From Myxococcota bacterium (lineage in GTDB: Bacteria > Myxococcota_C > UBA6777), in assembly GCA_963169055.1 (NCBI GenBank), contig CAUJFU010000176.1, positions 1 through 28,009 on the forward strand: a stretch of DNA of 28,009 nucleotides. Direction: 5' to 3'. This document shows, piece by piece, positions 1-6,862 of the stretch. Below the pieces are notes generated by a model that was given only the letters and a program-made list of their open reading frames with translations, ran no database searches and was not told the DNA's origin. Every line of letters begins with the position of its first letter. Position 1 is the stretch's first letter. Position numbers and translations under genes: made by a program.

Positions 1-519
1 GTTGCGAGCCAGTTCGTTCCATGCGGGATCTTTGGTCTTCATATTCCAGCGGATCACGACGCCAACAGAGGGTTTTCCGACTTTGACGTCGGGGGTTTCA
101 TCTTTGATCACGCCGTAATCTTTGAGGAATTTGACGACTTCGTTGCGGTTAACATGCAGACGAACGCGAACGATGGCACGGCCCTCGTCATCCAGACGCA
201 TTTCTTTGCCAGGGCGAACATCGTTGAGGAAAGAGTTATAGCGGCTATAAAAAGAACGCTCGACTGAGCCGAAGCGTTCGCGATCTTGGGGGCTTTTGAG
301 GACACGTGAAGCCACATAAAAAGAGGCGGCTTTTTTGGCATCGATCACAGCGGTGGTGTGATCGGAGCCGATGCCTTGACATTGGAGAAGCACACTTTCA
401 CCACGTTGTGCGCCTTCATAACTACAGATCTTGGAGATCGGGCCGGTGATGGCGGGTCGGCACATCTGGAAAATCGGGGAGATGGCGATCAACGCCAAAA
501 GGGGGAACCAGCGTTTCAT
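1..519 (-). CDS. Exported protein of unknown function, 3' end outside window (partial)
   Basis: An open frame of 173 codons runs from an ATG at 519 to the left edge and continues beyond it. The start has a GGAGCG-type ribosome site a few bases upstream, in the 21-nt gap after the coiled-coil gene at 541-1485, so the two are probably co-transcribed. The first 20 residues are a hydrophobic export signal (MKRWFPLLALIAISP...). Cys20 could be a lipid anchor, but the residues before it (FQM) are a poor lipobox. The rest is soluble and mixed alpha/beta in character. The segment around residues 50-135, with its alanine-rich helix and the run ending RVRLHVNRNEVVKFL, is faintly reminiscent of LPP20/FlgT-type periplasmic domains. 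That comparison is weak and I do not name a function. Confidence 0.75.
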   Translation of the reverse strand, partial: MKRWFPLLALIAISPIFQMCRPAITGPISKICSYEGAQRGESVLLQCQGIGSDHTTAVIDAKKAASFYVASRVLKSPQDRERFGSVERSFYSRYNSFLNDVRPGKEMRLDDEGRAIVRVRLHVNRNEVVKFLKDYGVIKDETPDVKVGKPSVGVVIRWNMKTKDPAWNELARN

Positions 520-540
520 AAGTATCGCTCCTTGGGTGGT

Positions 541-1485
541 TTACTGCCCGCCCTGTTCTTGGCCAATCGAAGAAAGCATCGTACGGGCTTTTTCGAGTTC
601 TCTTTGATCGGCATCTTGTTTTTGTGCGATGGCAGCTTTTTGTCCAGCGAGAGCGCCCAAGCGACGGGCCAAAGCGCGTAAACGATCGCGATCGTTTTCT
701 TTGGTGGCTTCTTGTCTTTCGGATTGGGTGACTTTGCGTTCTTGTTCGATCTCGCGTTGTTCTTGATCTTTTTGCTGCACCTTGGCTTGGAGGAGCTGCA
801 CTTTCATCTCGACGGCTTTTTTCTTGGAGACAGCGATGGTTTTGCGCTTTTCTTGCATCTCTTGCAAGAGGGCGCTGGCACGGGCCTCATCGCGTTCTTT
901 GCGGGCGCGTTCGAGTTCGGATTGCAAGAACTTGACTTGTTTTGTGGCAGTTTCCGCTTCAGCGGAGCGATTTTGTTGGCGGGCTTGGAAGAATTGCTCC
1001 TTCATACGGAACTTTTCGCGCAGAGCAAGGACAGCTTGTTCGTGAGCGAGTTGCATCTTGCGGAATGTGGCACGACGACGAGAGGCATCACGGGATCGGC
1101 GGGCTTGTTCGTAGCTTTTTTGGATGCGTTCTTTGGTTTGTTGTTGTTCGAGCCAGATCTTGTGTTTCAGCAAAAGCAGTTCTTTTGCGCGGTTTGCGCG
1201 TTGTTCTTCCATCTGCATCTTGAGGCGCAAAGGAGCCAAGGTGCGCTCGAACTCTTGGCGGCGCATCTGCTCTTTACAACGCCCTGCGCAAAGAGCGCGA
1301 TACATCTTCTTTTGGGTGACGGTGGGGCATTTGTAGCCGACTTCACCGCACTCACGGATGTAGCACATCTCTACGCACTCTTGATACCCTTGGGTGGGAC
1401 CGGGGGTGTGGGCCATCGCAGACAACGGCAAGAGCAAAGCTCCGATCCACGCAGGCAACGCAACCCATGAAAAGACCTTTGGCAT
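541..1485 (-). CDS. Secreted protein with Cys-rich CX3C head and long charged coiled coil
   Basis: This encodes 314 residues. The ATG at 1485 is preceded by a perfect GGAGG six bases away. Residues 1-25 form a signal peptide with a likely AMA|H cleavage site. Residues 37-70 hold six cysteines spaced C-x3-C-x4-C-x6-C-x12-C-x3-C. From residue 71 to the end the protein is almost wholly Glu, Arg, Lys, Gln and Ala in heptad-like order, predicting a continuous alpha-helical coiled coil of roughly 240 residues. The likely location is the periplasm or outside the cell, with the cysteines oxidised. The same cysteine signature, with different spacing, occurs in the protein at 2164-2691 in the same cluster, suggesting a shared disulfide-stapled helical hairpin. 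A structural, scaffold or spacer role is possible, but no family was recognised. The plus-strand open frame across it is a Leu/Phe-rich shadow. Confidence 0.85.
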   Translation of the reverse strand: MPKVFSWVALPAWIGALLLPLSAMAHTPGPTQGYQECVEMCYIRECGEVGYKCPTVTQKKMYRALCAGRCKEQMRRQEFERTLAPLRLKMQMEEQRANRAKELLLLKHKIWLEQQQTKERIQKSYEQARRSRDASRRRATFRKMQLAHEQAVLALREKFRMKEQFFQARQQNRSAEAETATKQVKFLQSELERARKERDEARASALLQEMQEKRKTIAVSKKKAVEMKVQLLQAKVQQKDQEQREIEQERKVTQSERQEATKENDRDRLRALARRLGALAGQKAAIAQKQDADQRELEKARTMLSSIGQEQGGQ

Positions 1486-1517
1486 GGTAAACCTCCAAAA
1501 AGAAAAATAAATTCAAG

Positions 1518-1540
1518 TCCTTGGGGCAAAACCCCTTGGA
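1518..1540 (-). terminator. GGGG/CCCC hairpin between two minus-strand genes, possible terminator or attenuator
   Basis: A stem of four G-C pairs encloses a CAAAA loop and is extended past two T-T mismatches by further CC/GG pairs. Read on the minus strand it is followed by a T-rich run (TTGAATTTATTTTTC) that ends just before the ribosome site of the gene starting at 1485. Position and T-richness suit a weak rho-independent terminator for the gene ending at 1699, or a leader element of the next gene. GGGG/CCCC hairpins also occur in dispersed intergenic repeats, so this could be a repeat remnant. Confidence 0.4.
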
Positions 1541-1552
1541 GGACGGCGGACT

Positions 1553-1694
1553 GTAGACGAAAGAAGCCTCAAAAGATTCGGATCAACTTTTTGCAGAACA
1601 GACGAAGGTCTCCCGTTAGACGTTTGGGCAGAAAAGAGCCTCAAGAACTCCAGAGCAACTTTCCGCGAGACGGACACCGTTGACGAGAACAGAC
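1553..1694. repeat. Imperfect tandem duplication, period 71 bp
   Basis: Two diverged copies lie head to tail between the genes at 541-1485 and 1699-2067. Matching landmarks are GCCTCAA at 1567 and 1638 and CAACTTT at 1585 and 1656, both exactly 71 bp apart, with further matches around GAAxxAG and CxGACG. The period is not a multiple of three and no convincing gene spans it, so this looks like a non-coding duplication in an intergenic spacer. Confidence 0.6.
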
Positions 1695-1698
1695 GATT

Positions 1699-2067
1699 TC
1701 AAGGATCGAGCTGGGGTGCATCATCGCTACCAAAGACAGCCCGAACAAAAGGGCGTTGTTTTTTGGTGGCGGGTGGTTGGGCGCGATCTGCGGTGGCCGT
1801 CTTTTTGGCCGAAGGTACGGTGTTTTTTGCGACAGAAGCCTTGGCATCCCGATTTGACGGTGGATTGCGTGTGTCGGTGGGCGTTGCGGCGCGGGGTGGA
1901 GTGGCCATCCAAGGGATCGGGTTGGTCGGATCGATCGTGGGCACGGGTTGTTTTTTTGGGGCGGGGGTGGGCTTGGGTGGGTCGGCAAGGGCAGGGGGAA
2001 CAGCGAGCACCATAGCAAGCGCCAAGCCCGTCGTCCATCGGCTCTTTTGCATCTTTCTTGTGTGCAT
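1699..2067 (-). CDS. Small Pro/Lys-rich exported protein
   Basis: This encodes 122 residues. The chosen ATG at 2067 has a GAAAGG ribosome site seven bases upstream and gives a classic signal peptide: basic MHTRKMQKSR, a hydrophobic core, then ALA|D near residue 28. A longer in-frame start at 2163 would bury this signal behind a 32-residue leader without a good ribosome site. The mature part is low complexity, rich in Pro, Thr, Ala and Lys (PPKPTPAPKKQPVP near its start), with no cysteines and no recognised fold. It lies between two secreted-protein genes on the same strand and probably acts in the cell envelope. The Pro-rich, extended character suggests a linker or a wall- or peptidoglycan-interacting segment, which is inference. 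The overlapping frames on both strands are shadows of this skewed composition. Confidence 0.65.
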   Translation of the reverse strand: MHTRKMQKSRWTTGLALAMVLAVPPALADPPKPTPAPKKQPVPTIDPTNPIPWMATPPRAATPTDTRNPPSNRDAKASVAKNTVPSAKKTATADRAQPPATKKQRPFVRAVFGSDDAPQLDP

Positions 2068-2163
2068 AACGCAACCTTTCTTCGGTGTTCTGTCGGCGAG
2101 AGGGTTCGATCGAGCGATCGCAAGGGTGACCTTGGGTTTGTGTGGTGGGGTTTCACCCGACAC

Positions 2164-2691
2164 TTAACGAGGCAACGGGTTGAGCTTTTTTTCTCGGATA
2201 CGTGGGATATCCATCGAGCAGAAGCGATCAAAAACACTACAAACGCCCTTGCATCCGGCTTGTGCGCGAGCCAATTGCCGTTGAACTTGGGCTTTACTGA
2301 GACGAATCCAACGTTTTCGCTTTTTGTCCCATCGTTTTTCTTGGAACGTGGGGGCGTAATCTTTCAAGCAATTCTCTGGGCATTGTTGGAAGGTTTTGCC
2401 GTAGCCTTTACAAAACCAAGGAGCGCGGCACTTTTGCAAGCAGTGGATCATATAAAGTTCACCGTACACATAACACGACGAACTGTCATCAACCCGACCG
2501 CATCGAGAAAACCGAGCATGGAACGTGTTTTGGCATGCTCTCAAGCAATTCGCTTCCTTGATCAGTTGTGCGCGCTTTCGTTGTTGTTCTTCGTCCCCGT
2601 CTGCGTTTTGGGCGAAGGCTCCGAACCCACAAAGCCCCAAAAAGACAACAAAGATCGTTCCTCTTCGCACCGCTCCCTGCCACGAACGCAT
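2164..2691 (-). CDS. Secreted Cys-rich protein with repeated CX3C motifs
   Basis: This encodes 175 residues. The ATG at 2691 follows AAAGGAGG with a seven-base spacer, an almost ideal ribosome site, and gives a signal peptide ending near AFA|Q (residue 27). The frame is open further upstream but that part looks non-coding. The mature protein has cysteines at 49, 53, 64, 73, 84, 88, 94, 104, 108, 147, 151 and 158. Four CX3C pairs are present (CLRAC, CLQKC, CPENC, CKGVC). The first block, C-x3-C-x10-C-x8-C-x10-C-x3-C, has the same order as the head of the coiled-coil protein at 541-1485. Basic and amphipathic helices lie between the pairs. I expect a periplasmic or extracellular disulfide-rich helical protein. 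It is the first gene of the left minus-strand cluster. No database family was recognised. Confidence 0.8.
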   Translation of the reverse strand: MRSWQGAVRRGTIFVVFLGLCGFGAFAQNADGDEEQQRKRAQLIKEANCLRACQNTFHARFSRCGRVDDSSSCYVYGELYMIHCLQKCRAPWFCKGYGKTFQQCPENCLKDYAPTFQEKRWDKKRKRWIRLSKAQVQRQLARAQAGCKGVCSVFDRFCSMDIPRIREKKLNPLPR

Positions 2692-2888
2692 CCCGCATCC
2701 TCCTTTGTTGATGAGTGAGCTTATTTTCTTGTCCTTGCCAAGATCGCAAAGCGATTCTATTTCTGCAAGAGGCTGGGGGAAAGAGTGTCGGCCTGTACGC
2801 AAACAACGTTCCATCCATCGCGCAGATCGGAGGCGACTGCAGGAGTGACACGCAACCCCAATCGAGGAACGAGCATCTTTTGTGGGAG

Positions 2889-2906
2889 TGGAGCGTTCTT
2901 GCTCCA
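2889..2906. other. Small hairpin/dyad upstream of transglutaminase-fold gene
   Basis: TGGAGC and GCTCCA flank GTTCTT, giving a perfect 6-bp stem about 50 bp upstream of the ATG at 2958, in the divergent spacer between the genes at 2164-2691 and 2958-3632. It may be an operator or leader hairpin, but a stem this short also arises by chance. No convincing -35/-10 pair was found in this spacer on either strand. Confidence 0.25.
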
Positions 2907-2957
2907 AAAGGGAGGACACGCACTCCTGTATCTTTTAGAGGATCTGGAGAAGAGTTG

Positions 2958-3632
2958 ATGAGGTTGGATCGAGAGCGCCATCTATCGCAAGAAGAATGTG
3001 ATTTGTACCTATCTGCGGGTGTTTTCGTCGATAGCGATCACCCGAAGGTGCGTGCGTTTGTGGAAGACACGATCACACCCGATCAAAGCCCCAAAGATCG
3101 GGCGATCGCGTTGTTTCACAAGGTGCGCGATCACTTTCGTTACAATCCGTACGCAGTGCGCCTAGAACCCGAACAGATGAAAGCATCGGTGATCCTTGAG
3201 AGCCGCAAGACCTTTTGTGTCCCAAAAGCGATCGTCTTAACGGCTGCGGCGCGGGCGGCTGGAATCCCCGCAAGATTGGGGTTTTCTGATGTGCGCAATC
3301 ACTTGTCCCCGCCGGGTTTGTTGGAAGTGATGCGGACGGAGGTGTTTGCTTTTCATGGTTATGCAGAGATGTGGCTTGGGGGGCATTGGGTGAAGGGTTC
3401 TCCAGCGTTTGATCAAAATCTTTGTTTGGGTCTTGGGTTGGCTCCGCTGGATTTTGATGGAGAACACGATGCTTTGCTGCACGCCTATGATGCGGAAGGA
3501 TCGCGTTATATGGAGTACCTGCATCACTACGGCAGTTTTGCTGATCTTCCGCATGCGGTGATGATCGCGGCATGGAAACACCATTATCCTCACCTGTTTC
3601 CCATCCCCGAAGCAACGGATGACGGGGCATAA
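2958..3632 (+). CDS. Transglutaminase-like superfamily protein
   Basis: This encodes 224 residues. The ATG at 2958 has GGAGAAGAG just upstream, and the product opens MRLDRERHLSQEE with no signal peptide, so it is probably cytoplasmic. The core matches transglutaminase/protease-fold enzymes. A helical region at 40-65 carries the family-like RDHFRYNPY. The nucleophile block KTFCVPKAIVLTAAARAAGI contains Cys87 and precedes GIPARLGFSDV. His133 (in FHGYAEMWL) and Asp152 (in GSPAFDQ) complete a plausible Cys-His-Asp triad. In bacteria this fold includes peptidases, amidases and cross-linking enzymes, and the substrate cannot be told from sequence. It is a stand-alone domain. It diverges from the Cys-rich secreted cluster and is followed by a non-coding repeat region, so the context is not informative. 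Confidence 0.85.
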   Translation: MRLDRERHLSQEECDLYLSAGVFVDSDHPKVRAFVEDTITPDQSPKDRAIALFHKVRDHFRYNPYAVRLEPEQMKASVILESRKTFCVPKAIVLTAAARAAGIPARLGFSDVRNHLSPPGLLEVMRTEVFAFHGYAEMWLGGHWVKGSPAFDQNLCLGLGLAPLDFDGEHDALLHAYDAEGSRYMEYLHHYGSFADLPHAVMIAAWKHHYPHLFPIPEATDDGA

Positions 3633-3645
3633 AGCATCTCACATA

Positions 3646-3811
3646 GAACTTACGCAGTCGCCCAAAAAAAGCCGTGTTCGCGAACGCTCAAGCGGCTGTG
3701 CTGTGGGTTTGAAACACCATCGATCACCCCGCCAACACGGGGTCAAGGGGCGATAGTCTATGGCGGGGCGTGGTGTGGAACCCCACAAACACCATCGAAT
3801 CGCGTAAGTCC
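3646..3811 (+). repeat. MITE-like intergenic repeat, copy A
   Basis: This element is about 166 bp. It begins GAACTTACGC and ends GCGTAAGTCC, near-perfect terminal inverted repeats of 10 bp. Inside are CGTGTTCGCG, CTCAAGCGGC, GTGGGTTTGAAA, CCCCGCCAACACGGGG and TCAAGGGGCGATAGTC in that order, all recurring in copy B about 310 bp downstream in the same orientation. The G/C-rich interior can fold on itself. No transposase frame is present, so it is a non-autonomous element or an intergenic repeat family. Confidence 0.65.
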
Positions 3812-3956
3812 TATCACAGCAAAAGGTCTCGGCTGTATTCTTTCGAAGGATCAACTTGTTCGGTGTGCGTTCTGGATTGTGACAGACAAATGCGTTAAAA
3901 GATCCCTGCACAAGAACAATCCGTGCGATGGTTGCAAAGCCCACAATCAGGATCAG

Positions 3957-4125
3957 AGGACGCAGTCGATAAAAACCCCCCGTGTTCGCGGCACTTCAAG
4001 CGGCAGCATGGTGGGTTTGAAAAACGTAGGGCCGCCCCGCCAACATGGGGGTCAAGGGGCGATAGTCCCTTGTGGGGTATGGGGCATGGCCCCACCCAAC
4101 CAAGCGGACCCCACTGCGTCAGTCC
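3957..4125 (+). repeat. MITE-like intergenic repeat, copy B
   Basis: This is the second copy of the element at 3646-3811, in direct orientation, about 169 bp. Its ends are more degraded: GACGCAGTCG at the left faces the complement of CCACTGCGTC at the right. The interior preserves CGTGTTCGCG, TTCAAGCGGC, GTGGGTTTGAAA, CCCCGCCAAC and TCAAGGGGCGATAGTC. It ends only about 25 bp before the ATPase start codon at 4151, so it probably forms the 5' leader or promoter region of that gene. Confidence 0.65.
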
Positions 4126-4150
4126 AAACAGAAGAGATGCAAGGCGAATC

Positions 4151-6862
4151 ATGGCGATCTTTATAGGAATGGATGAAGAGGGCCAACGTGTCGAGTTGGG
4201 GGCAGAGGTGTTTTTGCGCCACGCGGTGGTCTTGGGGGCATCGGGGAGTGGAAAAACGGTTGCTTGCAAGGTGCTTTGCGAAGAGTTTGCATTGGCGGGT
4301 TTGCCGGTGATCGCGGTGGATCCGCAGGGAGATATCGCAAGTTTGATCTTGCCCGCGACAGCGCAAGATCAACGCCTCCACGATATCCCACAAGAACAAC
4401 TTCGCCGCTGGCAGCGAGATATCGAGGTAGTGATCTGGACGCCGGGAAGTCGAGCGGGGATGCCGCTAAGTCTTGATCCGCTACGGATCGCCGATCTGCC
4501 GTTGCGAAAAGAAGTCCAGATCCGCTTGCTCAGCGCCGTCGCTTCGAATTTTGCAGCCTTGTTGGGTTATCCGCTCGACACCAACGACGGAAGTTATGTT
4601 TCTGCCTACCTTGATCTGGCCTTGCAATACCTTGTGGAGACCGATGGAGAAGTGTACGGACTTGCGGATTTTCGGGCTTTTTTGCATGACCTACCCGAAG
4701 ACTTGCTGGCGCGTGTCTCTCGGATCATCTCCGCCAAAAAGCGCGAAGAAGTGTTGCGCAAGATCGAAGTGCTCAGCATCGGCGCACGTCGCTTGCTTTT
4801 CCATATCGGAACTCCCTTGGATATCCCCACACTGCTTGGCCTCGCAACAAATTCGCCGCGATCTGGCAACTCCGACGCTTCCCCATGCACCGAAGAGGCG
4901 AACCTATCGAAAGAGGCGAACCTATCGAAAAAAACGGATTCATCGGAGGAGGCGAACCTATCGGAGGAGGCGGATTCATCGGAAGAAGCAACTCCCGTTC
5001 CTCGAACACGGATCTCTGTGATCTACCTCAACACGCTGCACACCCAAGAAGAGAAAGAGTTCTTTGTCAGCCAGCTAGCGCAAGCCCTGTACCAATGGAT
5101 GATCGAGCATCCTTCGCAATCGCCCCAAGCGTTATTCTATATCGACGAGATCGCGCCCTATCTACCGCCTGTTCGCAAACCTGCAAGCAAAGAGATCTTG
5201 CGGCTGTTGTTTAAGCAAGCGCGAAAATACGGGATCTGCTGCTTGTTTGCGAGTCAAAACCCGAGCGATATCGATTATACGGCGCTTGCGCAATGCTCGA
5301 CATGGGTACTCGGACGAATGCTTGTGCAACAAGATATCCGCAAGATCGAAGGGATCATCCGTTCGATGCAGCCCGAAGGGGTCGAGATGATCTTGTCGAG
5401 GCTACCGAGCTTAGAGACGGGGTCTTTTCTTTGGTTATGCCCCGATGCCTTTTCGCGTGTGGTGCCGATCCGCCTGCGGTGGCTGTTGACGCAGCACGAA
5501 ACGCTTGACGAAGATCGCGTCGAAGAGTGCATGGAACCGATACGCCCATCCATCGGCCATGTCGACAACCAACAAATCTCCGCAGAGGAGCGCTCGCTGC
5601 TTCGGCCCTCACAAAAGACCAAAGAAGTACAGACAAAAACAGGCGAACGAAGCAGCCCAACGGGCGAACGGATGACGGGGACGGGCGAACGGATGACTGG
5701 GACGGACGGCGCGTCAACAAACGAACGACACACCGCAACAAACGAACGACAAGCATCAACAAGTGAGCGAAATCCCGCAACACGCGAGCGAAATCCCGCA
5801 ACACGCGAGCGAAGTCCAACAAGCGCAACAACGAGCGAGCGAAGTCCAACAAGCGCAGCCACAAGCGAGCGAAGCCACAACGTGCGGTTGCCCCGCTTAC
5901 TCGCTCAAGATCAGGAGGAGAGTATGCGCCCCAAAAGCCTCGATCTACTCGAATTGTTGCGAGGCCATCGGCTGGAAGAAGACGAAGAGGACGAACCCTC
6001 CACCGCAGGCGCGGTCGCTCTCGAAGAAAACGAGTCAAGCGATCAACAAAGTGCCCGCCAAAGCCTAGCGGCTTTTTTTGATCGCTCGCCCGGGGTGTAC
6101 ACGGTGCGCGAGATCACCGAACAAACCCAGATCAACGAGATGGCCCTGCGCAAGCTCCTCAAACAACTTCAAAAACAGGAGCTTGTTGCGTCGATTCGTA
6201 TGGGGCGAAGCAATTGTTATTGGTTGCGTGCGCATCTGTTTTCGCCTGATATCGGTCTGTTGCGTCCTATTCAGACCGTCCCCTGTATGTTTCCCCAAGA
6301 ACAAGCGCTGAAAACGGCCAAAAGAGCGAGAGAATCGAGCCTTTTTGGTCTGATGTCCAAAGAGACGGTTGAGTCTTTTGGCTTGCAGTACCTGCTGACG
6401 TGGCGGATCAAGCTGCGTTATACTCGGCACATCGGGCTGCTCAAAGAACGCCAACAGATGTGCGAAACGCATTTATACTATCACGCACAAACGGCAGCGA
6501 TGTTGTCGATCCACCACGGGCGTTTGCGATTTGTCGCCGACAGCGAACAAACCGAGGCAGAACTGGGGGATATCCAAGATCAAACCGCGCTCCAACCCCG
6601 TGCGCCCTCGGATCTCAAGCTCTCACCACAGACGATCAAAAGCTGCAAACCTGCGGCAGGGATCGTCGCTCTGTGCGAACAGCGCTTTGGGGGAGAGATC
6701 TTGCATATCGAGATGGCCGCCTTCCCATATTGGGCGTTTGCCTTGCGCAGAGGTGAAGAAAACGCCCGTAGCTTCTTGGTAGATGCTTTTTTTGGGCATC
6801 CTTTTTCGTTGGGAGCTTACCATGCACATCGAATTGATCATGACGGGCGAAGAACTCCTTGA
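4151..6862 (+). CDS. HerA/FtsK-type ATPase (DUF853-like) with repeat-rich insertion, linker and winged helix
   Basis: This encodes 903 residues. The ATG at 4151 has AAGG six bases upstream, and the domain begins at once (MAIFIGMDEEGQRVELG). Walker A is GASGSGKT (29-36), followed by VIAVDPQGD (53-61). Walker B is ALFYIDEI (327-334), and a sensor-like FASQNPSDID follows at about 367-376. This layout fits the HerA/DUF853 (YjgR-like) group of hexameric motor ATPases. Residues 248-280 are an acidic insertion made by 18-bp repeats (EEANLS/EEADSS) inside the ATPase core. Residues about 496-576 are a disordered linker of repeats such as TGER, TNER, TSER and TRER. A winged-helix-like segment lies near 638-695 (FDRSPGVYTVREITEQTQI), and about 200 uncharacterised C-terminal residues follow. 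No NurA-type nuclease is adjacent. It overlaps cinA by 41 nt. Confidence 0.85.
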   Translation: MAIFIGMDEEGQRVELGAEVFLRHAVVLGASGSGKTVACKVLCEEFALAGLPVIAVDPQGDIASLILPATAQDQRLHDIPQEQLRRWQRDIEVVIWTPGSRAGMPLSLDPLRIADLPLRKEVQIRLLSAVASNFAALLGYPLDTNDGSYVSAYLDLALQYLVETDGEVYGLADFRAFLHDLPEDLLARVSRIISAKKREEVLRKIEVLSIGARRLLFHIGTPLDIPTLLGLATNSPRSGNSDASPCTEEANLSKEANLSKKTDSSEEANLSEEADSSEEATPVPRTRISVIYLNTLHTQEEKEFFVSQLAQALYQWMIEHPSQSPQALFYIDEIAPYLPPVRKPASKEILRLLFKQARKYGICCLFASQNPSDIDYTALAQCSTWVLGRMLVQQDIRKIEGIIRSMQPEGVEMILSRLPSLETGSFLWLCPDAFSRVVPIRLRWLLTQHETLDEDRVEECMEPIRPSIGHVDNQQISAEERSLLRPSQKTKEVQTKTGERSSPTGERMTGTGERMTGTDGASTNERHTATNERQASTSERNPATRERNPATRERSPTSATTSERSPTSAATSERSHNVRLPRLLAQDQEESMRPKSLDLLELLRGHRLEEDEEDEPSTAGAVALEENESSDQQSARQSLAAFFDRSPGVYTVREITEQTQINEMALRKLLKQLQKQELVASIRMGRSNCYWLRAHLFSPDIGLLRPIQTVPCMFPQEQALKTAKRARESSLFGLMSKETVESFGLQYLLTWRIKLRYTRHIGLLKERQQMCETHLYYHAQTAAMLSIHHGRLRFVADSEQTEAELGDIQDQTALQPRAPSDLKLSPQTIKSCKPAAGIVALCEQRFGGEILHIEMAAFPYWAFALRRGEENARSFLVDAFFGHPFSLGAYHAHRIDHDGRRTP
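4892..4987 (+). repeat. 18-bp tandem repeat, about five copies, inside ATPase gene
   Basis: The unit GAGGCGAACCTATCG plus three variable bases is repeated about five times without frame loss, encoding EEANLS-KEANLS-KKTDSS-EEANLS-EEADSS. It forms an acidic, flexible insertion between the Walker A and Walker B halves of the ATPase. Copy number probably varies between strains by slippage, which is inference. Confidence 0.8.

Larger units (their letters stand above)
3633..4150. other. 518-bp gene-free spacer holding two repeat copies
   Basis: No convincing coding frame lies between the transglutaminase-fold gene and the ATPase gene. Most of the spacer is two diverged copies of one MITE-like element, about 3646-3811 and 3957-4125. 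The roughly 145 bp between them is unique sequence in which I see no clear gene or promoter. Confidence 0.7.

Noticed and set aside
712-1470. 252-codon open frame on the plus strand opposite the coiled-coil gene
   Set aside because: It is Leu/Phe-rich without a ribosome site, the expected antisense shadow of Lys/Glu/Gln codons. The minus-strand frame has a perfect GGAGG and a signal peptide.
3633-4150. Possible small genes or an insertion sequence in the repeat region
   Set aside because: Frames here run through the repeats without ribosome sites and are not shared between the two copies. No transposase-like sequence is present.
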